Shown here: positions 16,878-24,513 of the stretch, in pieces
Numbering within the stretch: the stretch's first letter is position 1
How the letters are laid out: each line of letters starts with the position of its first letter
Origin: Mitsuaria sp. PDC51
GTDB lineage: Bacteria; Pseudomonadota; Gammaproteobacteria; Burkholderiales; Burkholderiaceae_C
Direction of reading: 5' to 3'
Assembly: GCF_900113225.1 (NCBI RefSeq)
Contig: NZ_FOZE01000001.1
Coordinates: 2,418,001-2,482,000, forward strand
Length of the DNA stretch: 64,000 nt
Notes under the pieces: model-generated
Seen by the model: the letters and a program-made list of their open reading frames with translations, nothing else
What the model was told of the DNA's origin: nothing
The model's database searches: none
Translations under genes and position numbers: made by a program

Positions 16878-17606
16878 TCAGAGCATCAGGGCGCCGCGCG
16901 ACGGGATCTCCGCGGCATCGCCGGTCCAGCGCGCATGCGAGGCGATCAGGTGACGGCAGATCGCCGCCGACGCGGCCTGCGGGTCGCGGGCCTCCAGCGC
17001 CTGGTAGATGGCCTCGTGCTCGGCCAGCGCGTCCTTCCAGGTGTCGTTCGACTCGATCTGGCCGCTCATGTGCAACGACAGCGGGCTGTGGCGGCCATCG
17101 AAGAGCGATCCGACCATGTCGACGAGGACCGAATTGCCGCTCATCTCCGCGATGCTCAGGTGGAAGCGGCGGTCGGCCTCCACCGGCTTGAGCCCGCTGG
17201 CCAGTTCGGCGCGCATCGCGTCCAGGGCTTCCTGCACGCGTTGCAGTCCCGCCTTGGTGACGCGGGCCGCGGCCAGCGTGATCACGGCGCTCTCCAGCAC
17301 CAGCCGCGCATGCATCAGCTCCGCCGGGCTGTCGCCCAGGGACGGCGTCCCGTTGTCCTCCAGCGGGTGGACGCTGGTCACATAGACGCCGGAGCCGCCG
17401 CGGATCTCGATCCGGCCTTCGATCTCCAGCGCGATCAGCGCCTCGCGCAGCGAGGGTCGCGACACCCCCAGCTGCAGCGCCAGTTCCCGCTCCGCCGGCA
17501 GGCGCGCCCCGGCGGAAAAGCCGCCGGTCTCGATGAGGGACCGGATGCGGTCGGCAACCAACTGGTATTGCCGGCGGGTCTCGCCGCCGCGGTGTGGCAT
17601 GGCCAT
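16878..17606 (-). CDS. GntR-family regulator, FadR subfamily (paralogue 1)
   Basis: Transcription factor of 242 residues. The N-terminal winged helix is YQLVADRIRSLIETGGF...LPAERELALQLGVSRPS with the wing GGSGVYV. It is followed by an all-helical FCD ligand domain with DRRFHLSIAEMSGN and a late HEAIYQALEARD...HLIASH stretch whose Asp/His residues normally bind metal and an acid-sugar ligand. I chose the ATG at 17606 because it aligns with the start of the paralogue at 19321-20019 and leaves the operator at 17628-17638 outside the coding region. A longer frame to 17654 would place that operator inside the gene. Autoregulation and control of the neighbouring GH51 and fucose/galactose genes are likely. 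The effector is probably an aldonate or keto-deoxy acid, which is inference. Confidence 0.92.
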   Translation of the reverse strand: MAMPHRGGETRRQYQLVADRIRSLIETGGFSAGARLPAERELALQLGVSRPSLREALIALEIEGRIEIRGGSGVYVTSVHPLEDNGTPSLGDSPAELMHARLVLESAVITLAAARVTKAGLQRVQEALDAMRAELASGLKPVEADRRFHLSIAEMSGNSVLVDMVGSLFDGRHSPLSLHMSGQIESNDTWKDALAEHEAIYQALEARDPQAASAAICRHLIASHARWTGDAAEIPSRGALML

Positions 17607-17627
17607 GCTCTTCCCAACGCTCTCAAG

Positions 17628-17638
17628 TGGACTGACCA
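17628..17638. promoter_or_regulatory. Single FadR/GntR-type operator between GntR-1 and GH51 genes
   Basis: TGGACTGACCA is identical to the site at 965-975 and differs from TGGT-N3-ACCA by one base. It lies 21 bp upstream of the regulator ATG and 78 bp upstream of the arabinofuranosidase ATG in a divergent intergenic region. Unlike the other promoters it has no partner 30 bp away. Confidence 0.62.
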
Positions 17639-17716
17639 ATGGTAGCGCTCTCAAGCGGCCTCCCGATTCGGCGGCTCTCCAAGAACCCAGGCGTCAAGCG
17701 CCATGAGAAGAGACAG

Positions 17717-19249
17717 ATGACGCAGTTGCTTTCCCTCGCGGCGCTGAGCTGCACCCTCCTGACCACGGCGGCCCCGGCCCAGACCGCCCCGACCGCGCCG
17801 GCGCAGGCGCGCCTCGATCTCGGCCAGGCCGCCGCCGGCCCGGCGATCGAACCCGCCGTCTACGGCCATTTCGTCGAGCACATGGGCACCGGCGTCTATG
17901 GCGGCCTCTGGGTCGGCCCGGAGTCCCCCATTCCCAACACCCGGGGCTGGCGCAATGACGTCGTGCAGGCGCTGAGACAGGTCGGCATCCCGGTGATGCG
18001 CTGGCCGGGCGGCTGCTTCGCCGACGACTACGACTGGCGCGACGGCATCGGCGATCCGGCGAAACGGCCGGTCCGGGTCAACCGCTGGTGGGGCGGCACG
18101 GAAAGCAACCGCGTCGGCACCCACGAGTTCATGGACCTGGTCGAGCAGCTCGGCAGCGAGGCCTACCTCGCCGGCAACATGGGCTCGATGCCGCCGCGCG
18201 CGCTGAGCCAGTGGCTGGAGTACATGACCGCCGACGGCGCCTCCACGCTGGCCGAGGAGCGCCGCCGCAACGGCCGCGAGCAGCCGTGGAAGGTCAAGTA
18301 CGTCGGCGTCGGCAACGAGAGCTGGGGCTGCGGCGGCAACATGCGCGGCGAGTACCAGTCCGACCTGCACAACCGCTACGCCACCTTCCTGAACCAGGTG
18401 GTGCGCGTGGCCTCCGGCGATGGGGAAGGCAACGACCAACTGGTCGAGGTGCTGATGGCGCGTTCGAGCAAGCACATGGACGCGTTCACGCTGCATTACT
18501 ACACGATGCCCGGAGACTGGTCCGCCAAGGGCGCGGCGACCGGATTCGACGCCACCGCCTGGGCGCGCACGCTGAAGTCGGCCATGGGCATCGAGGGCCG
18601 CATCGCCGCCGTCTCCCGCATCATGGACAAGCATGACCCGACGCGTCGCATCGGCCTGTATGTCGACGAATGGGGCAGCTGGTACGACACGCCGCCCGGC
18701 GCGCCGGCGCTGCACCAGCAGAACTCGCTGCGCGACGCGCTGATCGCGGCGCTCAGCTTCAATGTCTTCCATCGCCACACCGACCGGGTCCGGATGGCCA
18801 ACATCGCGCAGATGGTCAACGTGCTGCAGGCCATGGTGCTGACCGACGGCCCGTCCATGGTGCTCACGCCGACCTATCACGCCTTCGACCTGTACCGGCC
18901 GTTCCGCGGCGCGACGCCGCTGCGCGCCACGCTGACGACGCCCCGCTTCCGCATCGACGACGTCGAGCTGCCGGCGGTGGACGTCAGCGCGGCCCGCACG
19001 CCGGACGGCCAGGTCGTCCTGGCCCTCGTCAATCTGGATCCGAAGCAGCCGGCGAAGCTCGCCACCGGCCTGAAGCGCGCGGCGCACGGCCGGCTGCTGA
19101 CCGCCACCGCGATCGATGCCCACAACACCGTGGCGCAGCCCCGTGCGGTGGTGCCGGTCCCGTTCGATGCGCAGCCCGGCAAGGACGGCCTGACGCTGAT
19201 GCTGCCGCCGGCTTCGATCGCCGTCGTCACGCTGTCGGCTGCGCCCTGA
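17717..19249 (+). CDS. Secreted GH51 alpha-L-arabinofuranosidase
   Basis: Glycoside hydrolase family 51 enzyme of 510 residues. The signal peptide is MTQLLSLAALSCTLLTTAAP with cleavage near AQTA. Barrel motifs are YGHFVEHMGTGVYGGLW, MRWPGGCFADDYDWRDGIG, the acid/base Glu201 in GVGNESWGCGG and the nucleophile Glu318 in YVDEWGSWYD. The C-terminal beta domain runs from about residue 400. It removes arabinofuranose from arabinoxylan or arabinan; retention of a signal peptide implies periplasmic or secreted action, whereas many GH51 enzymes are cytoplasmic. The start at 17717 follows an agaagagaca stretch; the open frame extends back to 17639 but without a signal-like sequence. It is divergent from GntR-1 and probably regulated through the operator at 17628-17638. 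Confidence 0.92.
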   Translation: MTQLLSLAALSCTLLTTAAPAQTAPTAPAQARLDLGQAAAGPAIEPAVYGHFVEHMGTGVYGGLWVGPESPIPNTRGWRNDVVQALRQVGIPVMRWPGGCFADDYDWRDGIGDPAKRPVRVNRWWGGTESNRVGTHEFMDLVEQLGSEAYLAGNMGSMPPRALSQWLEYMTADGASTLAEERRRNGREQPWKVKYVGVGNESWGCGGNMRGEYQSDLHNRYATFLNQVVRVASGDGEGNDQLVEVLMARSSKHMDAFTLHYYTMPGDWSAKGAATGFDATAWARTLKSAMGIEGRIAAVSRIMDKHDPTRRIGLYVDEWGSWYDTPPGAPALHQQNSLRDALIAALSFNVFHRHTDRVRMANIAQMVNVLQAMVLTDGPSMVLTPTYHAFDLYRPFRGATPLRATLTTPRFRIDDVELPAVDVSAARTPDGQVVLALVNLDPKQPAKLATGLKRAAHGRLLTATAIDAHNTVAQPRAVVPVPFDAQPGKDGLTLMLPPASIAVVTLSAAP

Positions 19250-19264
19250 CCGCCACCGGAGGCC

Positions 19265-19282
19265 GGACCCGCCCGCCGGTCC
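19265..19282. terminator. Weak hairpin between convergent GH51 and GntR-2 genes
   Basis: GGACC at 19265-19269 pairs with GGTCC at 19278-19282 across an 8-base loop in the 71-bp gap between two convergent genes. There is no T tract. It could help end transcription from both sides, but five GC-rich base pairs in a GC-rich genome is little evidence. Confidence 0.25.
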
Positions 19283-19320
19283 TGACGCGCGGGCCGGTCG
19301 TCGCCGCGCCGCAAGGCGCT

Positions 19321-20019
19321 TCAGTCGGACACGCCGACCCAGCGGTCATGGGCCGCGAACAGGTGACGGCACATCGCCGCCGAGGCCGCCTGCGGATCGC
19401 GCGACTCGAGCGCGCGCAGGATGGCCTCGTGCTCGTCCAGCGCGTCCCGCCACGGCGGGGTCACCGACTCGATGCGGCCGCTCATGCGGGTGGAGATCGC
19501 GCCGTGGCGCCCGTCGAACAGGGTTCCCACCACGCCGGCCAGGACCAGATTGCCGCTCATCTCGGCGATGCTCACGTGAAAGCGCCGATCCGCCTCGACC
19601 GGCTTGCGCCCCGCGGCGACATCGGCCCGCATCGCCTCGAGCGCGTCGCGGACGCGATCCAGCGAGGCCTTGTCGACCCGCGCCGCCGCCAGCGTGACCA
19701 CCGCGCTTTCCACCACCACCCGCGCGTGCATCAGCTCCGCGGGGCTTTCCCCGAGTGTCGGCGTCGCGCCGAGCTCCTCCGGCGCGGCGCAGACATAGAC
19801 GCCGGAGCCGCCCCGGATCTCGATCCGGCCCTCGATCTCGAGCGCGATCAGCGCCTCGCGCAAGGAAGGACGCGACACGCCGAGCTGCTGGGCGAGCTCG
19901 CGTTCCCCCGGCAGCCTCGCGCCGGCGAGGTAGGCCCCATCGCGGATCAGCACGCGGACCCGGTCGGCCACGACCTGGTATTGCCGGCGGACCTCGCCGC
20001 CGTACGGATGTTGTGCCAT
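19321..20019 (-). CDS. GntR-family regulator, FadR subfamily (paralogue 2)
   Basis: Transcription factor of 232 residues, a clear paralogue of the regulator at 16878-17606. The winged helix YQVVADRVRVLIRDGAYLAG...LPGERELAQQLGVSRPS and the wing GGSGVYVCA are nearly the same, and the FCD domain repeats DRRFHVSIAEMSGN. The recognition helix QLGVSRPSLREALIALEIEG is identical in both proteins, so both should read the same TGGT-N3-ACCA operators. The ligand domains differ more, especially around the Ala-rich segment after the wing, which suggests different effectors. It is divergent from the halogenase/GH2/GH3 operon, with a pair of operators in between. Which of the two regulators controls which promoter cannot be decided from sequence. 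Confidence 0.92.
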   Translation of the reverse strand: MAQHPYGGEVRRQYQVVADRVRVLIRDGAYLAGARLPGERELAQQLGVSRPSLREALIALEIEGRIEIRGGSGVYVCAAPEELGATPTLGESPAELMHARVVVESAVVTLAAARVDKASLDRVRDALEAMRADVAAGRKPVEADRRFHVSIAEMSGNLVLAGVVGTLFDGRHGAISTRMSGRIESVTPPWRDALDEHEAILRALESRDPQAASAAMCRHLFAAHDRWVGVSD

Positions 20020-20104
20020 GGCTCCCTGCGCGCGAAAACGCGACTCCTGTCCTTGTGGGCCTTTTATAGGGGGAGCCCTCGCCCCCGAGGAACAGGGTAT
20101 CTAC

Positions 20105-20145
20105 CGGTCTGACCAACAAAACATCATGGCAAAGTGGTAATACCA
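20105..20145. promoter_or_regulatory. Paired FadR/GntR-type operators before the halogenase/GH2/GH3 operon
   Basis: CGGTCTGACCA lies at 20105-20115 and a perfect TGGTAATACCA at 20135-20145, again with 30 bp between centres. The stretch is noticeably AT-rich against its surroundings, as expected of a promoter. It lies 85 bp upstream of GntR-2 and 90 bp upstream of the halogenase-like gene, so both divergent units may be controlled. Confidence 0.75.
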
Positions 20146-20234
20146 AAAATTGGGCGAGGCCATCGTGGCGTTGGCATCGCCCGCGCGAGGCTGCGCGCGT
20201 GCGTCGGCGCCGGCTTGCGAAAGAGGAGAAGCAG

Positions 20235-21740
20235 ATGGTCCAACGCATCGTGATCGTGGGCGGCGGCGCCGCCGGCTGGATGACCGCCGCCGCGCTGGCG
20301 TCGAGTCGGCAGGGGCGCTGGTCGGTGACGCTGGTCGAGTCCGAGGAGATCGGCATCATCGGCGTCGGCGAGGCGACCTTCCCCTCGATCCGCGCCTTCA
20401 ACGAGCGCATCGGCATCGACGAGGCGGAGTTCCTGCACGCCACCCACGGCAGCTACAAGCTGGGCATCGAGTTCCGCGACTGGCACAGCATCGGCGATCG
20501 CTATTTCCACACCTTCGGCAACTTCGGCAGCCTGCTCGGCCCCTACATGCTGTGGGGCCAGTACCGGCGCGCGGCCGATGCCTCGCTGGGCGAGCTCGGC
20601 GAGCAATGCCTGCCCACGGCGATGGCGATGCAGGGCCGCTTCGTGGTGCCCGACGAGGACGGCGGCGCGCCCTACAAGTACGCCTACCACTTCGACGCGA
20701 TGCTGTATGCGGCCTTCCTGCGCGAGTGGTCGATGCGCCGGGGCGCACGGCGCATCGAGGGCCGCATCGTCGAGGTGCTCCGGCGCGAGGACGGCGACGT
20801 CGAGCGGCTGCGCCTGGCCGACGGCCGCGAGGTCGAGGGCGACCTGTTCATCGACTGCTCGGGCTTCGCCTCGCTGCTGCTGGGGCGCGCGCTGAAGGAG
20901 CCCTTCGTCGATTTCAGCCACTGGCTGCCGGTCGACGGCGCCTGGGCCTGCCCCTGCGAGCGCGTCGGCGAGGCGCTGACGCCCTACACCCGCGCCACCG
21001 CGCTGGAGGGCGGCTGGGCGTGGCGCATCCCGCTGCAGAGCCGCACCGGCCATGGCCACGTCTTCAGCAGCCGGTACATCGACCCGGACGCCGCGCGCGC
21101 GCAGCTGATGGCGCAGCTCGACGGCAAGCCGCTGGCGGAGCCGCGGCTGCTGCGCTTCAGCACCGGTCACCGCGAGCGCTTCTGGGTCCGCAATGTCGTG
21201 GCGCTCGGGCTCTCCTCGGGTTTCCTGGAGCCGCTGGAGTCCACCAGCATCTTCCTCATCCAGACCAACCTGGCCCACCTGATGACGCTGCTCGAAGCGA
21301 AGGCGCCGATCGACGAGGCGGCGATCGACGCGTTCAACGCGCGCGGCACGCGCGAGTTCCGCCGCATCCGCGACTTCATCCTCCTGCACTACTGCCTCAC
21401 CGCGCGCCGCGACAGCGCGCTCTGGCGCGACATGGCGACGATGGAGCTACCCGACACCCTGGCCTACAAGATCGAGCTCTGGCGCCATCACGGCGTGCTG
21501 CACCAGCAGCAGGACGAGGGCTTCGACGAGACCAGCTGGCTCGCGATCCACGCCGGCATGCGGCATTGGCCGCAGCGGACCGACCCGGTCCTGGAGGAAC
21601 TGCCGCTGGACCACGCCCGCGACATCCTGCGGCAGCGTCGCGAGGCCATCGCCCGCGCCGTCGCGCCGCTGCCCCCGCATCACGCCTACCTCGCCAGGCT
21701 CATGAACCTGGCGCAAGGCGCCGGAAGATCCCCTCGATGA
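20235..21740 (+). CDS. Flavin-dependent tryptophan-halogenase-like protein
   Basis: Trp-halogenase-family (PF04820-type) flavoprotein of 501 residues. The FAD-binding motif is VIVGGGAAGWMTAAAL at residues 6-21, followed by GVGEATFPSIR. The Lys that positions the hypohalous acid in true halogenases is kept in GSYKLGIEF (Lys75). The WxWxIP signature that excludes monooxygenase function is present as WAWRIP (261-266), and the Glu-containing GFLEPLESTS segment is intact. An aagaggaga ribosome binding site sits before the ATG at 20235. It overlaps the next GH2 gene (ATGA) and so belongs to a polysaccharide-degradation operon. Halogenase-like genes occur in polysaccharide loci of Caulobacter and Xanthomonas relatives near TonB receptors, with no agreed function. 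No flavin reductase gene is nearby. The substrate is unknown. Confidence 0.85.
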   Translation: MVQRIVIVGGGAAGWMTAAALASSRQGRWSVTLVESEEIGIIGVGEATFPSIRAFNERIGIDEAEFLHATHGSYKLGIEFRDWHSIGDRYFHTFGNFGSLLGPYMLWGQYRRAADASLGELGEQCLPTAMAMQGRFVVPDEDGGAPYKYAYHFDAMLYAAFLREWSMRRGARRIEGRIVEVLRREDGDVERLRLADGREVEGDLFIDCSGFASLLLGRALKEPFVDFSHWLPVDGAWACPCERVGEALTPYTRATALEGGWAWRIPLQSRTGHGHVFSSRYIDPDAARAQLMAQLDGKPLAEPRLLRFSTGHRERFWVRNVVALGLSSGFLEPLESTSIFLIQTNLAHLMTLLEAKAPIDEAAIDAFNARGTREFRRIRDFILLHYCLTARRDSALWRDMATMELPDTLAYKIELWRHHGVLHQQQDEGFDETSWLAIHAGMRHWPQRTDPVLEELPLDHARDILRQRREAIARAVAPLPPHHAYLARLMNLAQGAGRSPR

Positions 21741-24424
21741 CCACGCCGATCCCCTGTTTCCGCCCCGTGACCACGCTGCCCGTCCTGGCCATCGCGCTGT
21801 GCGCCGCCCTGCTCGCGCCGCTGGCGCGCGCGGCGACCGCCGCCGTCCCCGCGACGGCCACGGCCGCGGCGAGCGAGCGCTCCAGCGAGCTCATCAACCG
21901 CGACTGGACCTTCACGCTCGGCGACCCGGCCGATGGCCAGGCCGTCGACCGCGACACGGCGGACTGGCGCCGCGTGGACCTGCCGCATTCGTTCTCCGAG
22001 CCCTACTTCCTGGGCACCGGCTTCTATGTCGGCCATGGCTGGTACCGCAAGCAGCTGACGCTGCCCGCCTCTGTCGCCGGCCGGCGGGTCTCGCTGGAGT
22101 TCGACGGCGTCTTCCAGGACGCCGAAATCTTCGTCAACGGCCAGCGCGCCGGCCGGCACGTCGGCGGCTACACCGGCTTCAGCATCGACATCACCCCGTT
22201 CGCGACACCGGGGGCCAACCTGGTCGCCGTGCGGGTGAACAACGAATGGAACGCGCGGGTCGCGCCTCGCGCCGGCGAGCATGTGTTCTCCGGCGGCATC
22301 TATCGCAACGTGCGGCTGGTCATCACCAACCCCATCCATGTCGCGTGGTACGGCACCTTCGTCACCACGCCGCAGGTGTCGGACGAACGCGCCACCGTGC
22401 GCGTGCAGACCGAGGTGCGCAACGACCGCCCCCGCGCCGCGGCCCGGGTCGCGCTGGTGTCCGAAGTGCTCGACGCCACCGGCCGGCGCGTGGCCTCGCG
22501 GCGCAGCGAGCGCAGCGTGCCCGCCGCCACCACCGTCACCTACGACCAGACGATGCCCGCGATCCCGACCCCGCGGCTGTGGTCCCCCGACCATCCGCAT
22601 CTCTACCGCATGATCAGCCGCCTGTACGTCGACGGTCGGCCGGTCGATCGCTTCGAGACGCCCTTCGGCATCCGCAGCCTCAGGTTCACCGCCGACCGCG
22701 GCTTTTTCCTCAATGGCAAGCACCTCTACCTGGTCGGCGCCAACGTGCACCAGGACCAGGCCGGCTGGGGCGACGGCGTGACCGACGGCGCCGCGCGCCG
22801 CGACGTCCGGATGATCAAGGACGCCGGCTTCAACTTCATCCGCGGCTCGCATTACCCGCACTCGCCAGCCTTCACGCAGGCGACCGACGAACTGGGCCTG
22901 CTGTTCTGGTCGGAGGCGCCCTTCTGGGGCATCGGCGGCTTCGGCGCCGATGGCAACTGGCTGTCCAGCGCCTATCCGCCGGACCCGGCCGATCGCCCCG
23001 CCTTCGAGGCCAGCGTGCTGCAGCAGGTCCAGGAGATGGTGCGCATCCACCGCAACCGGCCGTCGGTCTTCCTCTGGAGCGCCAGCAACGAGCCCTTCTT
23101 CACCAAGGGCGAGGCGATGCCGGCGATGCGCGACTTCCTGCGGCGCGAGGTGGCCTTCTTCCACCGCATCGATCCGACGCGCCCCGTGGCCATCGGCGGC
23201 GCCCAGCGCGGCGAGATCGACAAGCTCGGCGACGTGGCCGGCTACAACGGCGATGGCGCCACGCTCTTCCTCGATCCGGGCGTGCCGTCCATCGTGTCGG
23301 AGTACGGGTCCACGATGGTCGACCGCCCGGGGGAGTACGAGCCCGGTTTCGGCCTGATGCCCGAGACGCCGGACCAGAAGGCCAAGGCCGGCGCCGCGCC
23401 GAGCGCCCCGGGCTCGCCCACCTACGCCTGGCGCTACCCGTGGCGCTCGGGCGAGGCGCTGTGGGCCGGTTTCGACCATGGCTCCATCGCCTCCATCGAG
23501 TTCGGCTCGATGGGCTTCATCGACTACTTCCGCCTGCCCAAGCGGCAGTACCACTGGTATCGCAACGCCTACGCCGGCGTGCCGCCGCCGGTCTGGCCGG
23601 TCGACGGCAAGCCCGCGCAACTGCACCTGGCGGCCAGCCAGACCGTCATCCACGGCACCCAAGGCCTGGACGACGCGCAGCTGGTGGTGTCGGTGCAGGA
23701 CGAGGCGGGCCGCGCGCTGAGCAATTCACCGGACGTGACGCTGACCATCGTGAGCGGTCCGGGCAAGTTCCCGACGGGCCGCAGCATCCGCTTCAGCCAC
23801 CAGTCCCTGGTCGCCATCCGCGACGGCCAGGCCGCGATCAGCTTCCGGTCCTACTTCGCCGGGCGCAGCGTCATCGAAGCGAGCTCGCCCGGCCTGAAGC
23901 CGGCGCGCATCGAGATCACAACCACCGGGCCCGATCCCTTCATCCCGGGGCAATCGCCGCTGGCGCCGGACCAGCCGGTCATCGCCTATCCGCCAGTCAC
24001 GCGCAAGGCCTTCGAGGGCGACCCGATCAACGTGACCATCAGCCGGCCGACCTCGACCAGCGGCTCCGCGCCCGGCCACGAGGCGCCGCTGGCCAACGAC
24101 GACCAGCTGCAGACCGCGTGGCGCGCGGCCGCGAAGGACGGTCCGGCGTTCTGGGCCGTGGACCTGGAGAACCTGTACACGCTGCACTGGCTGTCGGTGA
24201 TCCTGCCCGATGACCGGGCGCCCGACTTCGTCGTCGAGATCAGCAACAACGCCAGCGACTGGCGCCAGGTCGGCGAGGCCAAGGCCGGTCGGAAGAGCTA
24301 TGAGTTCGCACTGTTCGAGCCGGTGGTCGCCGCGCGCTTCCTGCGCATCCGCTTCCCCGCCGTCACGCCCGACCATCCCGCCGCGCTCAGCGAAGTGCGG
24401 GTGATCGGCAAGCCGGCCAACTGA
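21737..24424 (+). CDS. Secreted GH2 enzyme B with C-terminal discoidin-like domain
   Basis: Glycoside hydrolase family 2 protein of 895 residues starting in an ATGA overlap with the halogenase-like gene. The signal peptide ends near LAPLARAAT. The sugar-binding domain (RVDLPHSFSEPYFLGTGFY) and an immunoglobulin-like domain precede the barrel. The acid/base is Glu452 in SASNEPFF and the nucleophile Glu522 in IVSEYGSTM. A Big-like domain follows the barrel (LVVSVQDEAGRALSNSPDV). The last 140 or so residues look like an F5/8 type C (CBM32-like) module, with WAVDLENLYTLHWLSV and ARFLRIRFP. It differs from the other two GH2 enzymes in lacking the QEGWWYEGAG motif, so a different linkage (beta-galactoside, beta-glucuronide or beta-mannoside) is possible. 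The appended module probably binds galactose-type sugars. Confidence 0.87.
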   Translation: MTTPIPCFRPVTTLPVLAIALCAALLAPLARAATAAVPATATAAASERSSELINRDWTFTLGDPADGQAVDRDTADWRRVDLPHSFSEPYFLGTGFYVGHGWYRKQLTLPASVAGRRVSLEFDGVFQDAEIFVNGQRAGRHVGGYTGFSIDITPFATPGANLVAVRVNNEWNARVAPRAGEHVFSGGIYRNVRLVITNPIHVAWYGTFVTTPQVSDERATVRVQTEVRNDRPRAAARVALVSEVLDATGRRVASRRSERSVPAATTVTYDQTMPAIPTPRLWSPDHPHLYRMISRLYVDGRPVDRFETPFGIRSLRFTADRGFFLNGKHLYLVGANVHQDQAGWGDGVTDGAARRDVRMIKDAGFNFIRGSHYPHSPAFTQATDELGLLFWSEAPFWGIGGFGADGNWLSSAYPPDPADRPAFEASVLQQVQEMVRIHRNRPSVFLWSASNEPFFTKGEAMPAMRDFLRREVAFFHRIDPTRPVAIGGAQRGEIDKLGDVAGYNGDGATLFLDPGVPSIVSEYGSTMVDRPGEYEPGFGLMPETPDQKAKAGAAPSAPGSPTYAWRYPWRSGEALWAGFDHGSIASIEFGSMGFIDYFRLPKRQYHWYRNAYAGVPPPVWPVDGKPAQLHLAASQTVIHGTQGLDDAQLVVSVQDEAGRALSNSPDVTLTIVSGPGKFPTGRSIRFSHQSLVAIRDGQAAISFRSYFAGRSVIEASSPGLKPARIEITTTGPDPFIPGQSPLAPDQPVIAYPPVTRKAFEGDPINVTISRPTSTSGSAPGHEAPLANDDQLQTAWRAAAKDGPAFWAVDLENLYTLHWLSVILPDDRAPDFVVEISNNASDWRQVGEAKAGRKSYEFALFEPVVAARFLRIRFPAVTPDHPAALSEVRVIGKPAN

Positions 24425-24513
24425 CGATCGAGCCCTCGCCAGGCCCTGCCGGCCTCGCGAGGTCCCACCACCGGACGGCGCGATCGACAGCGCCTCCCGA
24501 GTCCCTCTTCCTC

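Noticed and set aside
17607-17654. A longer start for GntR-1 at 17654
   Set aside because: It would add 16 residues absent from the paralogue and put the operator at 17628-17638 inside the coding sequence.
20150-24424. An apparent 1424-residue protein covering the halogenase region and GH2 enzyme B
   Set aside because: The first 530 codons are out of frame with the halogenase-like gene and meaningless. The GH2 protein starts at 21737 with a signal peptide in an ATGA overlap.
24450-24475. An AGGTCCCACCA-like match upstream of GH2 enzyme C as another GntR operator
   Set aside because: It lacks TGGT/CGGT on the left arm, lies in GC-rich DNA inside an operon and has no paired site.
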